From the NCBI GenBank assembly GCA_013813435.1, contig JACCRS010000176.1:1-36650 (forward strand): a DNA stretch of 36,650 nt. Reading direction: 5' to 3'. The notes beneath the pieces are model-generated. The model saw only the letters and a program-made list of their open reading frames with translations, was not told the DNA's origin and did no database searches. The position numbers were made by a program, and so were the translations under genes. This DNA comes from Gemmatimonadales bacterium. GTDB lineage: Bacteria; Gemmatimonadota; Gemmatimonadetes; Gemmatimonadales; GWC2-71-9. The first letter of the stretch is position 1; each line of letters begins with the position of its first letter. Shown here one piece after another: positions 7,596 through 16,003 of this stretch.

Positions 7596-8474
7596 TCAGC
7601 GATTCGGCGGGCGTATTGAAGTGATGGTGTAGCTACCAGCCTGCTTTACAGGTACCGTCTGCCCCACGGCGGGTACGGTGATGGTCATGTCGCCGGCATC
7701 GCTGCCGCGAGCAGAGATCAGGATCCCATCCTGCCCAAAATAGTGCACTGCTGTGCGGGTTCCGCTGCCCGACATCTCCAGCTGTTGATCGAACTGCACG
7801 CCTTTGCCCGTTCTATCGTAGGACCCACTGCTTTCGAGCTTGATGGCGTTTCGGGTGCGGGGGTTGTCGCTTTCAACCGCCCTATATCTCGTGATTCCCC
7901 GCTCGGCGGCGTCGAAGGCATCGGCCCTGACCGGTACGTCGGTAGTGTCGGCCCACTCCATCCCTGTACGCACGCCGCCCGGGGGTAGCGTCGGAAAGAG
8001 ACTGCGAATGGCGGGACCCACTTGGTCCCCCAGGGTGGTGGACCGATCCGCTATCAGCCCGGAAAGCTCACCATTGGCGGTGAGAGTGCCCGTCCAACGC
8101 GTCCCCCAGGCCGGTACCAGAGAGTCCAGGGCAGCGGGAACCCCGCCCACCGAAGCCTGCAATGAGTCCAGGACGATGGTGGCCTGGTACCCGCCGGTGT
8201 CCGGCACCAACGTCACGTTGACAAAGGCTGTGCGATCGATCAGCTGCTGCTGGCTGGCACCGCCCGGCAGCTGAAGAGAGAGACTGTCGTGCCGTTCCAA
8301 CGTATAGACCGCGCTTCGAATCGGGCGGTAGATCACGCCGGTCGGGGCGGGAACTCCTGGAGGGGTGACGGGTCCGGGGTCAGGGGCCGGGCCCTCGGGT
8401 TGACCGCCTCCGGTGGCCGCCGAGCCGCACCCCGCCAGAGCGAACGAGGCCAGCACTGTCAGAGTGCGCTTCAC
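7596..8474 (-). CDS. Lipoprotein, paralogue of the upstream gene
   Basis: From a GTG at 8474 (GGGGA 6 bases upstream) the 292-residue product has a signal peptide with lipobox LAGC (VLASFALAGC), so it is probably a lipoprotein. A Gly/Pro-rich linker follows the cysteine. The body is beta-rich and shares order and spacing of motifs with the protein encoded just upstream: an RTAFVNVTL strand, a VLDSLQ segment, a W/F-x-G turn, a GLxxD segment and GMEWADTT against GESWTDTT. No known enzyme motif is visible. It is 13 bases downstream of its paralogue and cotranscription is likely. Function unknown. Confidence 0.8.
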   Translation of the reverse strand: MKRTLTVLASFALAGCGSAATGGGQPEGPAPDPGPVTPPGVPAPTGVIYRPIRSAVYTLERHDSLSLQLPGGASQQQLIDRTAFVNVTLVPDTGGYQATIVLDSLQASVGGVPAALDSLVPAWGTRWTGTLTANGELSGLIADRSTTLGDQVGPAIRSLFPTLPPGGVRTGMEWADTTDVPVRADAFDAAERGITRYRAVESDNPRTRNAIKLESSGSYDRTGKGVQFDQQLEMSGSGTRTAVHYFGQDGILISARGSDAGDMTITVPAVGQTVPVKQAGSYTITSIRPPNR

Positions 8475-8487
8475 AGTCTGTCCCCGC

Positions 8488-9273
8488 TCACTTGAGGGTG
8501 GTGACCTTGGTGGTTTGCGTGATCGTGATCGGGAGTGGCTCCGGGGCAAACGCACCCGAAATTTTTAGAGACGAATGCTGCTGCCAGCTGCCGCCGAGGT
8601 AGCGTCCGTCGGTTCCCACATAATAGGAGCCTTTTCCCCTGCCATTGCCTTCGATCCGTGCGGGTCCGCTCGGTGTGGGCTGAGTACCCGCAACCGATGA
8701 AGTGAAGTCCTCAGTGATTAGAACGGCCTTTCGGGTGCCGTGGTTTTCGTTGCCTGCCGCTTTGTAGGCGCTCACCCGCCGGACGGTTACACTGTCCGCT
8801 CCGACACCATTCACCTTGGCCGTGGTATCGGTCCAGCTCTCGCCCAGCTTCAGTCCAGTCCTGATCCAGGGAAAGAAGTCGCTCAGCAGCCCCTGAACCT
8901 GCGCCGCCGGAGAGGTGGCGGTCACCGGTTCCAGTCCCAGAGGCTTTCCGGACTTTTCGACGAAGCCGCTAAACACAGCCCCGCGGGCGCTATCGAGCAC
9001 TGCGGCGGGAATCGGCGTCATGCTGTCTCCGCGCAGCGAATCGATCACCACCCGCATTGCCTTGCCTCCGAGGCTATCGGCCAGGCGGACCGTAACGAAG
9101 CTCGAGGTAGTGAAAGAGATAGTCTGTTTGGCGCCACCGGCCCCAGTCGCGTCGATCTCCTGAGACAGCGACTGGTCAATGCGGTACTTGGTGGTGACGG
9201 GCGCCCGGGTAACCGAGGGCAACGTCAGAACAGCAGCGACAAGAGCGGTCAAACCAGCGGTATGGAATAGCAT
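8488..9273 (-). CDS. Exported protein of unknown function
   Basis: The 261 residues begin with a signal peptide (MLFHTAGLTALVAAVLTLPSV), probably cleaved near TRAPV. The mature part is beta-rich and contains KQTISFTTSSFVTVRL, VIDSLRGDSM and GESWTDTT, all with counterparts in the next gene. A GSYYVGTDGRYLGG segment near the C-terminus also has a counterpart (VHYFGQDGILISA). The two genes are therefore a tandem duplication that has diverged, one exported and one lipid-anchored. I do not recognise a named family. The start ATG at 9273 has AGGAGG about 10 bases upstream. Confidence 0.8.
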   Translation of the reverse strand: MLFHTAGLTALVAAVLTLPSVTRAPVTTKYRIDQSLSQEIDATGAGGAKQTISFTTSSFVTVRLADSLGGKAMRVVIDSLRGDSMTPIPAAVLDSARGAVFSGFVEKSGKPLGLEPVTATSPAAQVQGLLSDFFPWIRTGLKLGESWTDTTAKVNGVGADSVTVRRVSAYKAAGNENHGTRKAVLITEDFTSSVAGTQPTPSGPARIEGNGRGKGSYYVGTDGRYLGGSWQQHSSLKISGAFAPEPLPITITQTTKVTTLK

Positions 9274-9329
9274 TCTGTCTCCCTATAGGAGGCTTGTGAC
9301 AGGGATAAGCTAACCGGCTGCATTCCCCA

Positions 9330-9362
9330 AAACCAACAGCCCCCCGTATGAATCCGGGGGGC
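9330..9362 (-). terminator. Terminator hairpin after rnpB
   Basis: On the minus strand a 7-bp stem of GCCCCCC (9362-9356) and GGGGGGC (9345-9339) encloses a 10-base loop, followed by TGTTGGTTTTGG. It lies about 6 bases past the folded 3' end of rnpB. The T-run is imperfect, so it may act as terminator or 3' end stabiliser. Confidence 0.7.
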
Positions 9363-9367
9363 CGCAG

Positions 9368-9799
9368 CTGGTCATGCCGTAAGCCGAGTTCTGTTTCCCA
9401 GGTACATCCTCCCCCTCGCCAGAGGCTCGAAGTCGGAAAGACCGGGAGATGATCATCTGTCTGCGATGGCCGTCGCCGGCCACCTCTAGCAGCCTACCCG
9501 CGGCTTCCCTGACCTCTACTCGAAGTTTCGGGATTGTCGGTGTGGGTCACACCTCGCCGCCTATTTGGCCTTGCTCCGACTGGGGGTTACCCTGCCACCG
9601 CTGTTACCAGCGGCGCGGTGGGCTCTTACCCCACCGTTTCACCCTTACCCCCCGAGGTCTTGCGACCTAAAGGGGCGGTTTATTTTCTGTGGCCCTGTCC
9701 GTCGCCTTGCGGCGCCCAGGCGTTACCTGGCAGTCTACCCGATGGAGCTCGGACTTTCCTCGAGCGCCTTGCGGCGCCGCGATCATCGCGCTTGACCAG
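9368..9799 (-). ncRNA. rnpB: RNase P RNA, class A
   Basis: Catalytic RNA of RNase P, which removes the 5' leader of precursor tRNAs together with RnpA. On the minus strand the conserved blocks occur in order: GAGGAAAGTCCGAGCTCC near the 5' end, GGGTGAAACGGTG, the near-3' CGGGTAGGCTGCT block, and the terminal ACAGAACTCGGCTTACG. The ends pair as the P1 stem (CTGGTCA near 9799 with TGACCAG near 9368). The length of about 430 bases is slightly above the common 350-420. It lies between the large kinase gene and the gene at 9273, all leftward. The rnpA gene is only about 6 kb away. Confidence 0.94.
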
Positions 9800-9805
9800 T
9801 TCGTC

Positions 9806-9834
9806 AATATAGTGGAACGGCGGTTGGGTTACCA
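9806..9834 (-). promoter_or_regulatory. Probable rnpB promoter
   Basis: On the minus strand a -10 TATATT (9811-9806) lies 6-7 bases before the expected 5' end of the RNA. A weak -35-like TGGTAA (9834-9829) is 17 bases upstream. The 7-mer repeat element begins directly beyond it. Confidence 0.55.
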
Positions 9835-9840
9835 GATGTC

Positions 9841-9918
9841 TAGAGTCGAGGGTCTAGAGCCTAAGTGGGTTACAGGCGGTAGCTTGGGTAGACCCTAGAT
9901 CCTAGACCCTAGACCCTA
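9841..9918. repeat. Inverted 7-mer arrays between kinase and rnpB
   Basis: The left arm has three degenerate heptamers (TAGAGTC, GAGGGTC, TAGAGCC, 9841-9861). The right arm has four inverted heptamers (GACCCTA, GATCCTA, GACCCTA, GACCCTA, 9891-9918), so the unit is TAGGGTC. The spacer is 29 bases. It lies 13 bases after the stop of the kinase gene and next to the rnpB promoter. The TAGGGTC unit is telomere-like in composition, but this is internal chromosomal DNA. Confidence 0.85.
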
Positions 9919-9931
9919 ACTCCAGACTCCC

Positions 9932-12900
9932 TCAACTAACCATCCCCACCCGCGCCAGACCGCGCCGTGCCTGGTCCACAAATGGCTGCAGTTCGACATC
10001 GGCATCTTTCCACTGGGTCAGCACCTGACGGTACTCCTGGCGAGCTTCCGCCCGCCGGCCGAGCCGCTCGTAGGCGGCTCCTCGCAGCAGGCGCACTCTT
10101 CCCAACATGCCCCACCGGGAGTCGAATCCGCCGGTGTGGAGATTGGCCGGCTCGAAATCCTGGAGCACGCGAAGCGTTGTCTCGTAGTCGCCGAGCAGAT
10201 AGTAAGCCTGCGCCGCGTAGGGGCGGCTGTAGACCGGGTACATATGCTTGGTAGTTGCGGCCGAGTCCGGCTCGGAGAGTGCCCGCCGAGCGGCAATTGA
10301 GTCGCCGCGGCTCATGGCGAGAAGCGCACGTACTTCTTTGGAGGGCGTCTCACCGGAGATCGCCTGAAGCTCGCCTACCGCTGTACTGTCTGCGGCCAGC
10401 CCGGTGAAGAGGCCGATTGCGGCTGTGGCGCCGGTATGAATGAAATGCTTGCGTTTGTCGGGTGCAGCCATACGCCCGGCTTCCGCGGCGCTCTGCCACA
10501 CCTGGCGGAGTGCTGCCGCGGGTGCGCCGGCGGCGGCGTACAGCTCACCGAGTCTGGCGCGTCTCCACGACTCCCCCTTGGGGTCTCCGGCGATCCCGTG
10601 TGGCTCAACCAGGACTTCGCGACGTACCTGGTCCGCGAGATCTATGGCCTTCGCAGCATTCTCCAGATCGCCTTGATACGCGAAGACGTTAGCCGCTGCC
10701 GCGATGTCGCCCAATACGGTGGGAGTCCCCTCGTAAGGCTCGAAATCCCGGGGCGTTGCGGTGTCCAGGGCGCCGCGCAGCTGAGCTGCTGCGCGATCTA
10801 CCTCTCCCGAGGCAAAACGGATGCGGGCTTGAACGAACGGCAGTTCGGGGTGAAGCGGGGTTGCTTCCCGGAAACGCTCGACCTCCGAAAGTGCGGCCTG
10901 GTAATTCCCGGCAGTGATGTGAGCATTCACCATAGCTCCATGGGCACGGAGCGTGGTCGGCTGGCTGGCAACCCAGCTCCGAGCGGTATTGAGCGCCTCT
11001 CCCCGCGCCCGGCGCACCGCCGCCGCGACTGTGGAACTGTCCATCACTCCGCGGCCGGTAGACGTCCGGGTAATGGCGAAGGAATCGCCCGGTAACAAGG
11101 CATAGAATGGATTGCGGACCGCGCTCTCAGTCAGCATGGCGTGCACGTGGTCGTACGCCAATGCGTAATTAGGATCAAGCGAAAGCGCCCGCTTGAAGGA
11201 GCGAAATGCCTGAGTCCACGCCGGCGCCAGATTGACCTCCCCGGTGTCATGAAACCAGGCCTCGCCCAGACCATACCAGGCGTCGGCATCGCCGGAATCG
11301 CGCGCCAGCAGGTCCTGATAGAGCGAGCGGGCCTCGGTGTACTCGCCTCCGTAGAAGGCTCGGTAAGCATTGATAACAGTGCGCTCGTGCGCCGGAAGAT
11401 TCCCCGCGTACTTCGTGGCGCGCAGGATCGTACGGTCGGTGACTGAATCTTCAGTTCCCACCATCCAGCCTCGAGTCAACGCAAGCTTGTAGTACGCCAG
11501 CCCGAAAGTCGTATCCAGCGCGATGGCGCGCTCGAGGTCTCGCTGCGCTCCGGCCAAGTCCCAGCGGTTGAGCTGCTCCAGACCCCTCAGGTAAGCCCGA
11601 AACGCTTCCAGCGAGCCGGTAGTGGCACGCGCCAGCCCGATGCGGATTTCGTTCGGCGCACCCGAGAGGTCCAGCAGTTTGGCGGCGAGGGCATCGAACA
11701 GGGGCCGGACGTCAACAGCTGAACGGTCATCCACCCTCGCCACATCGACTCGTTTGCCACTGGCGACGTCGAATACCCGGGCGGTAAGGTGGAGCGAATC
11801 GCCGGCAGGCGTAAAGTCGCCGAGGACCACGGTCCAGACTCCGGCTTCACGGGCGAGCCGTCGGGCCATCTCCAATCCGATATCGTCTCCGACTTTGAGG
11901 CCGCGCTTCGCGAGGAGGTCGTGGAGCCGCTCATGGTCCACCACGGTAAGGTCGTTCCACTGGGACAGGTTGAGTCCCAGCATGCTGACACTGCCGTCCC
12001 TCAGCCACTCGACTGAGGGTTCGTTCCGCAGGTTGTCGAACGGCAGCACCAGAATAGAATGGCGAGGATTGACCCCGCGCGGGGGGCCGGGGCTTCTGCG
12101 CGCCAGGGCGACGGTGGCGGCCAGTAACACGATCGCCACGACCGCCAGTGAGATCAGCCGCCGGAGCGGAAGCTTGCGGGCGGGCAGGACCTCACCCGCC
12201 ACAGCCTTACGAAGCTCTTCACCGGTCTGCCAGCGCTCGGCGGGCTGCTTCTCCAGCGCACGCATCACGGCGAAGGCAAGATCCTTTGGCGTCTCGGGTT
12301 TCAGCCGCCCGATCGGGATGGGACGCTCAGCTATGTGCTTGGAAACCACTACCCGGTGGGGTCCCTGGAAGGGGGGGTGGCCGGCCAACATCTCGTAGGC
12401 GACCACGCCCAGGGCATAAATGTCGCTGCGACCGTCGATTTCCTCTCCTGCGGCCTGCTCCGGACTCATGTAGACGGGGGTGCCGACCGCGACGCCTTGA
12501 CCAGTACTCGATCCGCCCGCCTCCACTGCTACCGCCCGCGCAATGCCGAAGTCGACCAGCAAGGCGCGGCCACTGGCCTCCTCCAGCAGGACATTCTCGG
12601 GTTTCACATCTCGGTGTACCACGCCGGCGCGGCGAGCGGCATCCAGTGCGGCAGCCAGGTCGGAGACTATGCGGGTCACGTCCTCCGGCGAGAGGGAGCC
12701 TTGGCGGGTCAATCTCTGCCGCAGACTCTCGCCGGGCACCTCGTCCATGACGTAGTAGAGGAGACCATGGCCGCTACCGGCCGAGTGCACAGCCACAATG
12801 TTGGGATGACGCAGCCTTGCTATCGTGCGCGCTTCGGCCAGAAATCGACGGGTGATCGATTCGTGTGGTGCCAGCTCCGGATGCACGACCTTGATGGCTA

Positions 12901-13096
12901 CCTGGCGGTCCAGAGCGGTGTCCGTAGCGAGAAACACGACTCCCATCCCCCCACGCCCGAGCTCCCGCTCGAGCCGATACTGGGCCCCGAGCGCTGATTG
13001 AAGGGAGGCGAAGAGATCGATGGTCGTATCGCTCACGTCAGAGACTGATAGGGGCGCCTCGAAGGATACACCCGCTCTGCGGCTCAGCCATACCAC
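9932..13096 (-). CDS. Transmembrane Ser/Thr kinase with C-terminal repeats
   Basis: A Hanks-type protein kinase of up to 1054 residues. The kinase domain has GRGGMG (47-52), the ATP lysine in VAIK (69), HRDVKPEN (161-168) and DFG (182-184), so all catalytic residues are present. One membrane segment lies at about 313-332. A beta-alpha domain follows (ILVLPFDNL onward) and then several hundred residues with tetratricopeptide-like helix pairs, for instance WDLAGAQRDLERAIALD and FRSFKRALSLDPNYALAYD. The kinase should face the cytoplasm and the repeats the periplasm, suggesting a sensor or scaffold. The ATG at 13096 has AGGTGG nearly touching it. A GTG at 13036 (start SDTTIDLFASLQ) matches similar kinases better and may be the real start. 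Confidence 0.92.
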   Translation of the reverse strand: MVWLSRRAGVSFEAPLSVSDVSDTTIDLFASLQSALGAQYRLERELGRGGMGVVFLATDTALDRQVAIKVVHPELAPHESITRRFLAEARTIARLRHPNIVAVHSAGSGHGLLYYVMDEVPGESLRQRLTRQGSLSPEDVTRIVSDLAAALDAARRAGVVHRDVKPENVLLEEASGRALLVDFGIARAVAVEAGGSSTGQGVAVGTPVYMSPEQAAGEEIDGRSDIYALGVVAYEMLAGHPPFQGPHRVVVSKHIAERPIPIGRLKPETPKDLAFAVMRALEKQPAERWQTGEELRKAVAGEVLPARKLPLRRLISLAVVAIVLLAATVALARRSPGPPRGVNPRHSILVLPFDNLRNEPSVEWLRDGSVSMLGLNLSQWNDLTVVDHERLHDLLAKRGLKVGDDIGLEMARRLAREAGVWTVVLGDFTPAGDSLHLTARVFDVASGKRVDVARVDDRSAVDVRPLFDALAAKLLDLSGAPNEIRIGLARATTGSLEAFRAYLRGLEQLNRWDLAGAQRDLERAIALDTTFGLAYYKLALTRGWMVGTEDSVTDRTILRATKYAGNLPAHERTVINAYRAFYGGEYTEARSLYQDLLARDSGDADAWYGLGEAWFHDTGEVNLAPAWTQAFRSFKRALSLDPNYALAYDHVHAMLTESAVRNPFYALLPGDSFAITRTSTGRGVMDSSTVAAAVRRARGEALNTARSWVASQPTTLRAHGAMVNAHITAGNYQAALSEVERFREATPLHPELPFVQARIRFASGEVDRAAAQLRGALDTATPRDFEPYEGTPTVLGDIAAAANVFAYQGDLENAAKAIDLADQVRREVLVEPHGIAGDPKGESWRRARLGELYAAAGAPAAALRQVWQSAAEAGRMAAPDKRKHFIHTGATAAIGLFTGLAADSTAVGELQAISGETPSKEVRALLAMSRGDSIAARRALSEPDSAATTKHMYPVYSRPYAAQAYYLLGDYETTLRVLQDFEPANLHTGGFDSRWGMLGRVRLLRGAAYERLGRRAEARQEYRQVLTQWKDADVELQPFVDQARRGLARVGMVS

Positions 13097-13140
13097 CTGA
13101 GGAAGTACAATCGCATGACAACCGACATTGGATGCTCCAG

Positions 13141-13192
13141 GGCGCCGGATGGTTGCCGGCGCCAGTCTATCCTGGTTGAGCGCGTTTTTTAA
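13141..13192 (-). promoter_or_regulatory. Possible kinase promoter with palindrome
   Basis: On the minus strand TTAAAA (13192-13187) and TAGACT (13169-13164) are 17 bases apart, a moderate match to a sigma-70 promoter. A perfect inverted repeat, GGCGCCGG at 13141-13148 and CCGGCGCC at 13156-13163, covers the expected transcription start. It could be an operator, perhaps for the divergent regulator at 13283 (inference). Confidence 0.4.
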
Positions 13193-13282
13193 CCTGACGA
13201 GGCCGAGGATCGTGCCGTTTCGGATTTAAACTCGGTTGACGACCCCGGCGTACTCTCCCGCACGACCTACCGAGAGGACAGC

Positions 13283-14194
13283 GTGAGTTCTGGCTCAGGG
13301 AATGGGGGTTCGCCCACGATTGCTACGGTCCTACTGCCGCTGGAGCGTGCGCGGGTAGAGGCCGCGGGGAGCGGCTGCTTCTCGCTGGTTCACCGGGACT
13401 CGATTCCCGATGCGGTACGGATTGTTCGGGAACGGCCGGTGGACGCCGTTCTCGTCTCAGTGCATCGCTGTGTGCCGGAGCAGGTGGACGTGGTAGGCCA
13501 TCTGGTCCGGGAGTTTCCAGGTATTCCTACGGTGGCGCTGGTCTCCCAGCACGACCCGTCGTCCACTGAGATGTTGCTTCGCCTGGGCGCCTCAGGGGTG
13601 CGCCAAGTGGTGGATGTGACTTCACCTGCCGGCTGGAGCAGACTGCGCATGGTGGTGGGACAACCGGCTACTCGGGCGGTGGCACGGATCCAGGGGCCTA
13701 TACTGGAGGCGCTGTCCGACGCGCCCGCCGATACCAGACTCTTCGTCGAAGCCATGATCCGGTTGGCGCCCGAGTCGCCCACGGTAACCAACCTGTCGCA
13801 GCGACTGTATGTCCGCCCCAGCACCTTGATGTCCCGATTTGCCCGGGCGGGGCTCCCGTCGCCCAAGAACTACCTGGCTGCCGTTCGCCTGCTTCATGCC
13901 TCCTACCTCTTCGAGGCTGCAGGACTTTCAGTGGCGGACGTGTCCTACCGCCTGGAATACTCCTCTCCCCAGAGCTTCGGGCGGCACCTCCGTGCCCTGC
14001 TGGGTGTCACCGCGCTCGAGTTCCGCCGGAGGTTCCCCTTTCCCACCGCCCTGCAGCGCTTCACCGAGCTGATGATCCTTCCCTATCTTTATATATGGAA
14101 GACATTTCACCCGCTTGCGTTGGGCGGCAGGAGTCAGGGGCTGGAGCGAGGAGCTAGGATCGAAGTCTCCCGTATTTACGAAGCACCGCCCTGA
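13283..14194 (+). CDS. AraC-type regulator with receiver-like N-terminus
   Basis: A 303-residue protein starting at GTG 13283, with GAGAGGAC just upstream. Residues 1-130 have the alternating strands and helices of a receiver-like fold (AVLVSVHRC, TVALVSQHD, LRLGASGVRQVVD), but the usual phosphorylated aspartate pattern is not clear. Residues 190-265 form an AraC-type double helix-turn-helix: LSQRLYVRPSTLMSRF, then VADVSYRLEYSSPQSFGRHL. The C-terminal tail contains a short hydrophobic stretch (LMILPYLYIWKTF). It is divergent from the large kinase gene and may regulate it. The 3' end overlaps the convergent peptidase gene by 41 bases. Confidence 0.85.
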   Translation: MSSGSGNGGSPTIATVLLPLERARVEAAGSGCFSLVHRDSIPDAVRIVRERPVDAVLVSVHRCVPEQVDVVGHLVREFPGIPTVALVSQHDPSSTEMLLRLGASGVRQVVDVTSPAGWSRLRMVVGQPATRAVARIQGPILEALSDAPADTRLFVEAMIRLAPESPTVTNLSQRLYVRPSTLMSRFARAGLPSPKNYLAAVRLLHASYLFEAAGLSVADVSYRLEYSSPQSFGRHLRALLGVTALEFRRRFPFPTALQRFTELMILPYLYIWKTFHPLALGGRSQGLERGARIEVSRIYEAPP

Positions 14195-15365
14195 GTCTGT
14201 CGTGCGGCAGAGCCGGAACCCGCAGGTAATCCGCGCCAGTCATCGTCTTCGCCGCCAGCATAGCATTGATGATGGCGTCCTCCGTCGCCTGCACCGTGGC
14301 TTCGTAGATCGGATCGACTCGGCTGTCGTCCAGCATCCCCACCGAGCTTACGCCAGCGCTATCACTGGCCCCGGTCTTCGCGGTCGAGAACGCCAGAAAA
14401 AGATCTCCCGAGCCTGCGCCCGCGATTCCCCCCATCCGTCCGATACCGAGGGCGGCCCGGCGCGCCACCCGGCGCAGCTGATGTGGCAGGAGCGGCGCGT
14501 CGGTGGCGATGACGACAATGATGGAGCCTTGCTCCCGCTCCTTGTCACCCCCCTGGGGGCAGCGCATGCCGTCTTGCTCGGAACCAAGCTTTGCGCTGGT
14601 GTCGTAACATCGCTTGGGCTCGGTAATCTCCTGGCCCACCGGCACCCCCGCTATGCGCAGCTGCCGCCTCAAGCCAAAGTTGCACTGTACCAGCACACCG
14701 ACGGTGTAGCCCTCCGGCCGGGTGGACAGCCGCCGGCTCGCTGTCCCTATGCCGCCCTTAAAGCCGAGACATTGCATGCCGGTGCCACCCCCCACGTTGC
14801 CCTCAGCCACCGGGCCAGCCTTTGCGGCGCCCAGAGCGGCGAAGACGTGTTCCTTCTTCACATGAAAACCATAGATGTCGCTCAGGTCTCCATCCCACGT
14901 CTCGGCCACAGCCGGCAGGCAACAGTTGAACACCCCGGGCAATCTGGTTCTGCCCCATTCGATCACCGCGTCTCGAACGGTACCGACGCTATTGGTGTTA
15001 GTGATGGTGATGGGATAGACCAGCAGCCCGTAATCGTCGATCCAGGCAGTGCCAGTCATTTCCCCATTGCCGTTCAGGCTAAACCAACCGGCAAACACGT
15101 GGGACGGGTCGGCCGGGCCGCGCGGAAACACCGCGGTCACGCCCGTGCGAACCGGTCCGATTCCTACTCGAAGCTTGCCCGAGCCGCGTACCAGGGTGGC
15201 ATGGCCCACCGCCACTCCGGGCACATCGGTTATGGCGTTCAGGGGCCCCGGCGTGCCATCCAGAGGTATACCCAGGTCGTGTGATCGGGCCGGCGCGTTC
15301 TGTCCCAGCAATGCGGCCGGGGTCAGGTAGCATATTGTTGCGGCGAGGAGAAATAGTCTCGTCAT
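14154..15365 (-). CDS. DmpA-type P1 family aminopeptidase, exported
   Basis: Member of peptidase family S58 (DmpA/BapA), N-terminal nucleophile aminopeptidases that cleave themselves into two chains. The 403 residues begin with a signal peptide ending near LLGQ. Family landmarks are GPLNAITDVPGVAVGHATL, the glycine-rich EGNVGGGTGMQCLGFKGG segment and GIGTASR, around which self-cleavage occurs. The second chain contains TDAPLLPHQLRRVARRAALG. The family acts on D-amino acid amides or beta-amino peptides, and substrate cannot be told from sequence. It is probably periplasmic. It ends the long minus-strand series that starts at 21379. Confidence 0.9.
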   Translation of the reverse strand: MTRLFLLAATICYLTPAALLGQNAPARSHDLGIPLDGTPGPLNAITDVPGVAVGHATLVRGSGKLRVGIGPVRTGVTAVFPRGPADPSHVFAGWFSLNGNGEMTGTAWIDDYGLLVYPITITNTNSVGTVRDAVIEWGRTRLPGVFNCCLPAVAETWDGDLSDIYGFHVKKEHVFAALGAAKAGPVAEGNVGGGTGMQCLGFKGGIGTASRRLSTRPEGYTVGVLVQCNFGLRRQLRIAGVPVGQEITEPKRCYDTSAKLGSEQDGMRCPQGGDKEREQGSIIVVIATDAPLLPHQLRRVARRAALGIGRMGGIAGAGSGDLFLAFSTAKTGASDSAGVSSVGMLDDSRVDPIYEATVQATEDAIINAMLAAKTMTGADYLRVPALPHDRLRAVLRKYGRLRS

Positions 15366-15461
15366 GGGCTCTGTGGCGAGCGAAGGATGAGATAAACCGC
15401 ACCCACCGGACCACTGAGGGGCCCGGCTACTGAGCGTTGGAGCACCGAAATGCGGGAAACG

Positions 15462-15944
15462 TTACGGGATGTGGCAGCTGGTCAGTCCCTGCTTCTCGAG
15501 GTAACGCTGGTGATACTCCTCGGCCCGGTAGAAAGTCGAGGCAGGGGTTACCTCGGTGACGACCGGGCGGGAGAACTGGCCCGAGGCGTTCCAGCGCTCT
15601 TTCGACGCGAGCGCCTCGTGCTTCTGTGCCTCGCCGTGGTAGAAGATCGCCGAGCGATACTGCGTACCGCGATCGGGCCCCTGGCGGTTCAAGGTCGTAG
15701 GGTCGTGACTGGTCCAGAAGACGTTAAGTAGGTCTTCGTATCTCACCTTTGATGGGTCATAGGTTACTTCTACTACCTCCGCATGACCGGTCCGTCCGGT
15801 ACAAACGTCCTTGTAACTGGGGTTTGCCAACGTCCCGCCGAGATAGCCCGAGAGGGCATCGGTGACCCCGGGTACTCTCCTGAACGCCGCTTCGACGCCC
15901 CAGAAGCACCCCGCACCGAAGGTGGCTTTTTCCAGCTGTGTCAT
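15462..15944 (-). CDS. msrA: Peptide methionine (S)-S-oxide reductase MsrA
   Basis: MsrA reduces methionine-S-sulfoxide in oxidised proteins. The 160 residues contain the catalytic GCFWG motif at 12-16, then the TGHAEVVEV segment and the YHQRYL region near the C-terminus. A cysteine near the end (SCHIP) could act as the resolving cysteine. The ATG at 15944 follows GAGAGAGGAACC, a good ribosome binding site. The protein lacks a signal peptide, so it is cytoplasmic. Confidence 0.97.
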   Translation of the reverse strand: MTQLEKATFGAGCFWGVEAAFRRVPGVTDALSGYLGGTLANPSYKDVCTGRTGHAEVVEVTYDPSKVRYEDLLNVFWTSHDPTTLNRQGPDRGTQYRSAIFYHGEAQKHEALASKERWNASGQFSRPVVTEVTPASTFYRAEEYHQRYLEKQGLTSCHIP

Positions 15945-16003
15945 GGTTCCTCTCTCTTGAGTCCATTTCGAACAACGTATGGCCTACCTGAAACGTTCCC
16001 GCC

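Noticed and set aside
9841-9918. The TAGGGTC arrays as a CRISPR or telomere
   Set aside because: The units are directly adjacent without unique spacers, and they form an inverted pair inside the chromosome, so neither fits.
14115-15284. A 389-codon plus-strand frame over the DmpA gene
   Set aside because: The opposite strand encodes a complete DmpA-type peptidase with signal peptide and family motifs. This frame has none.
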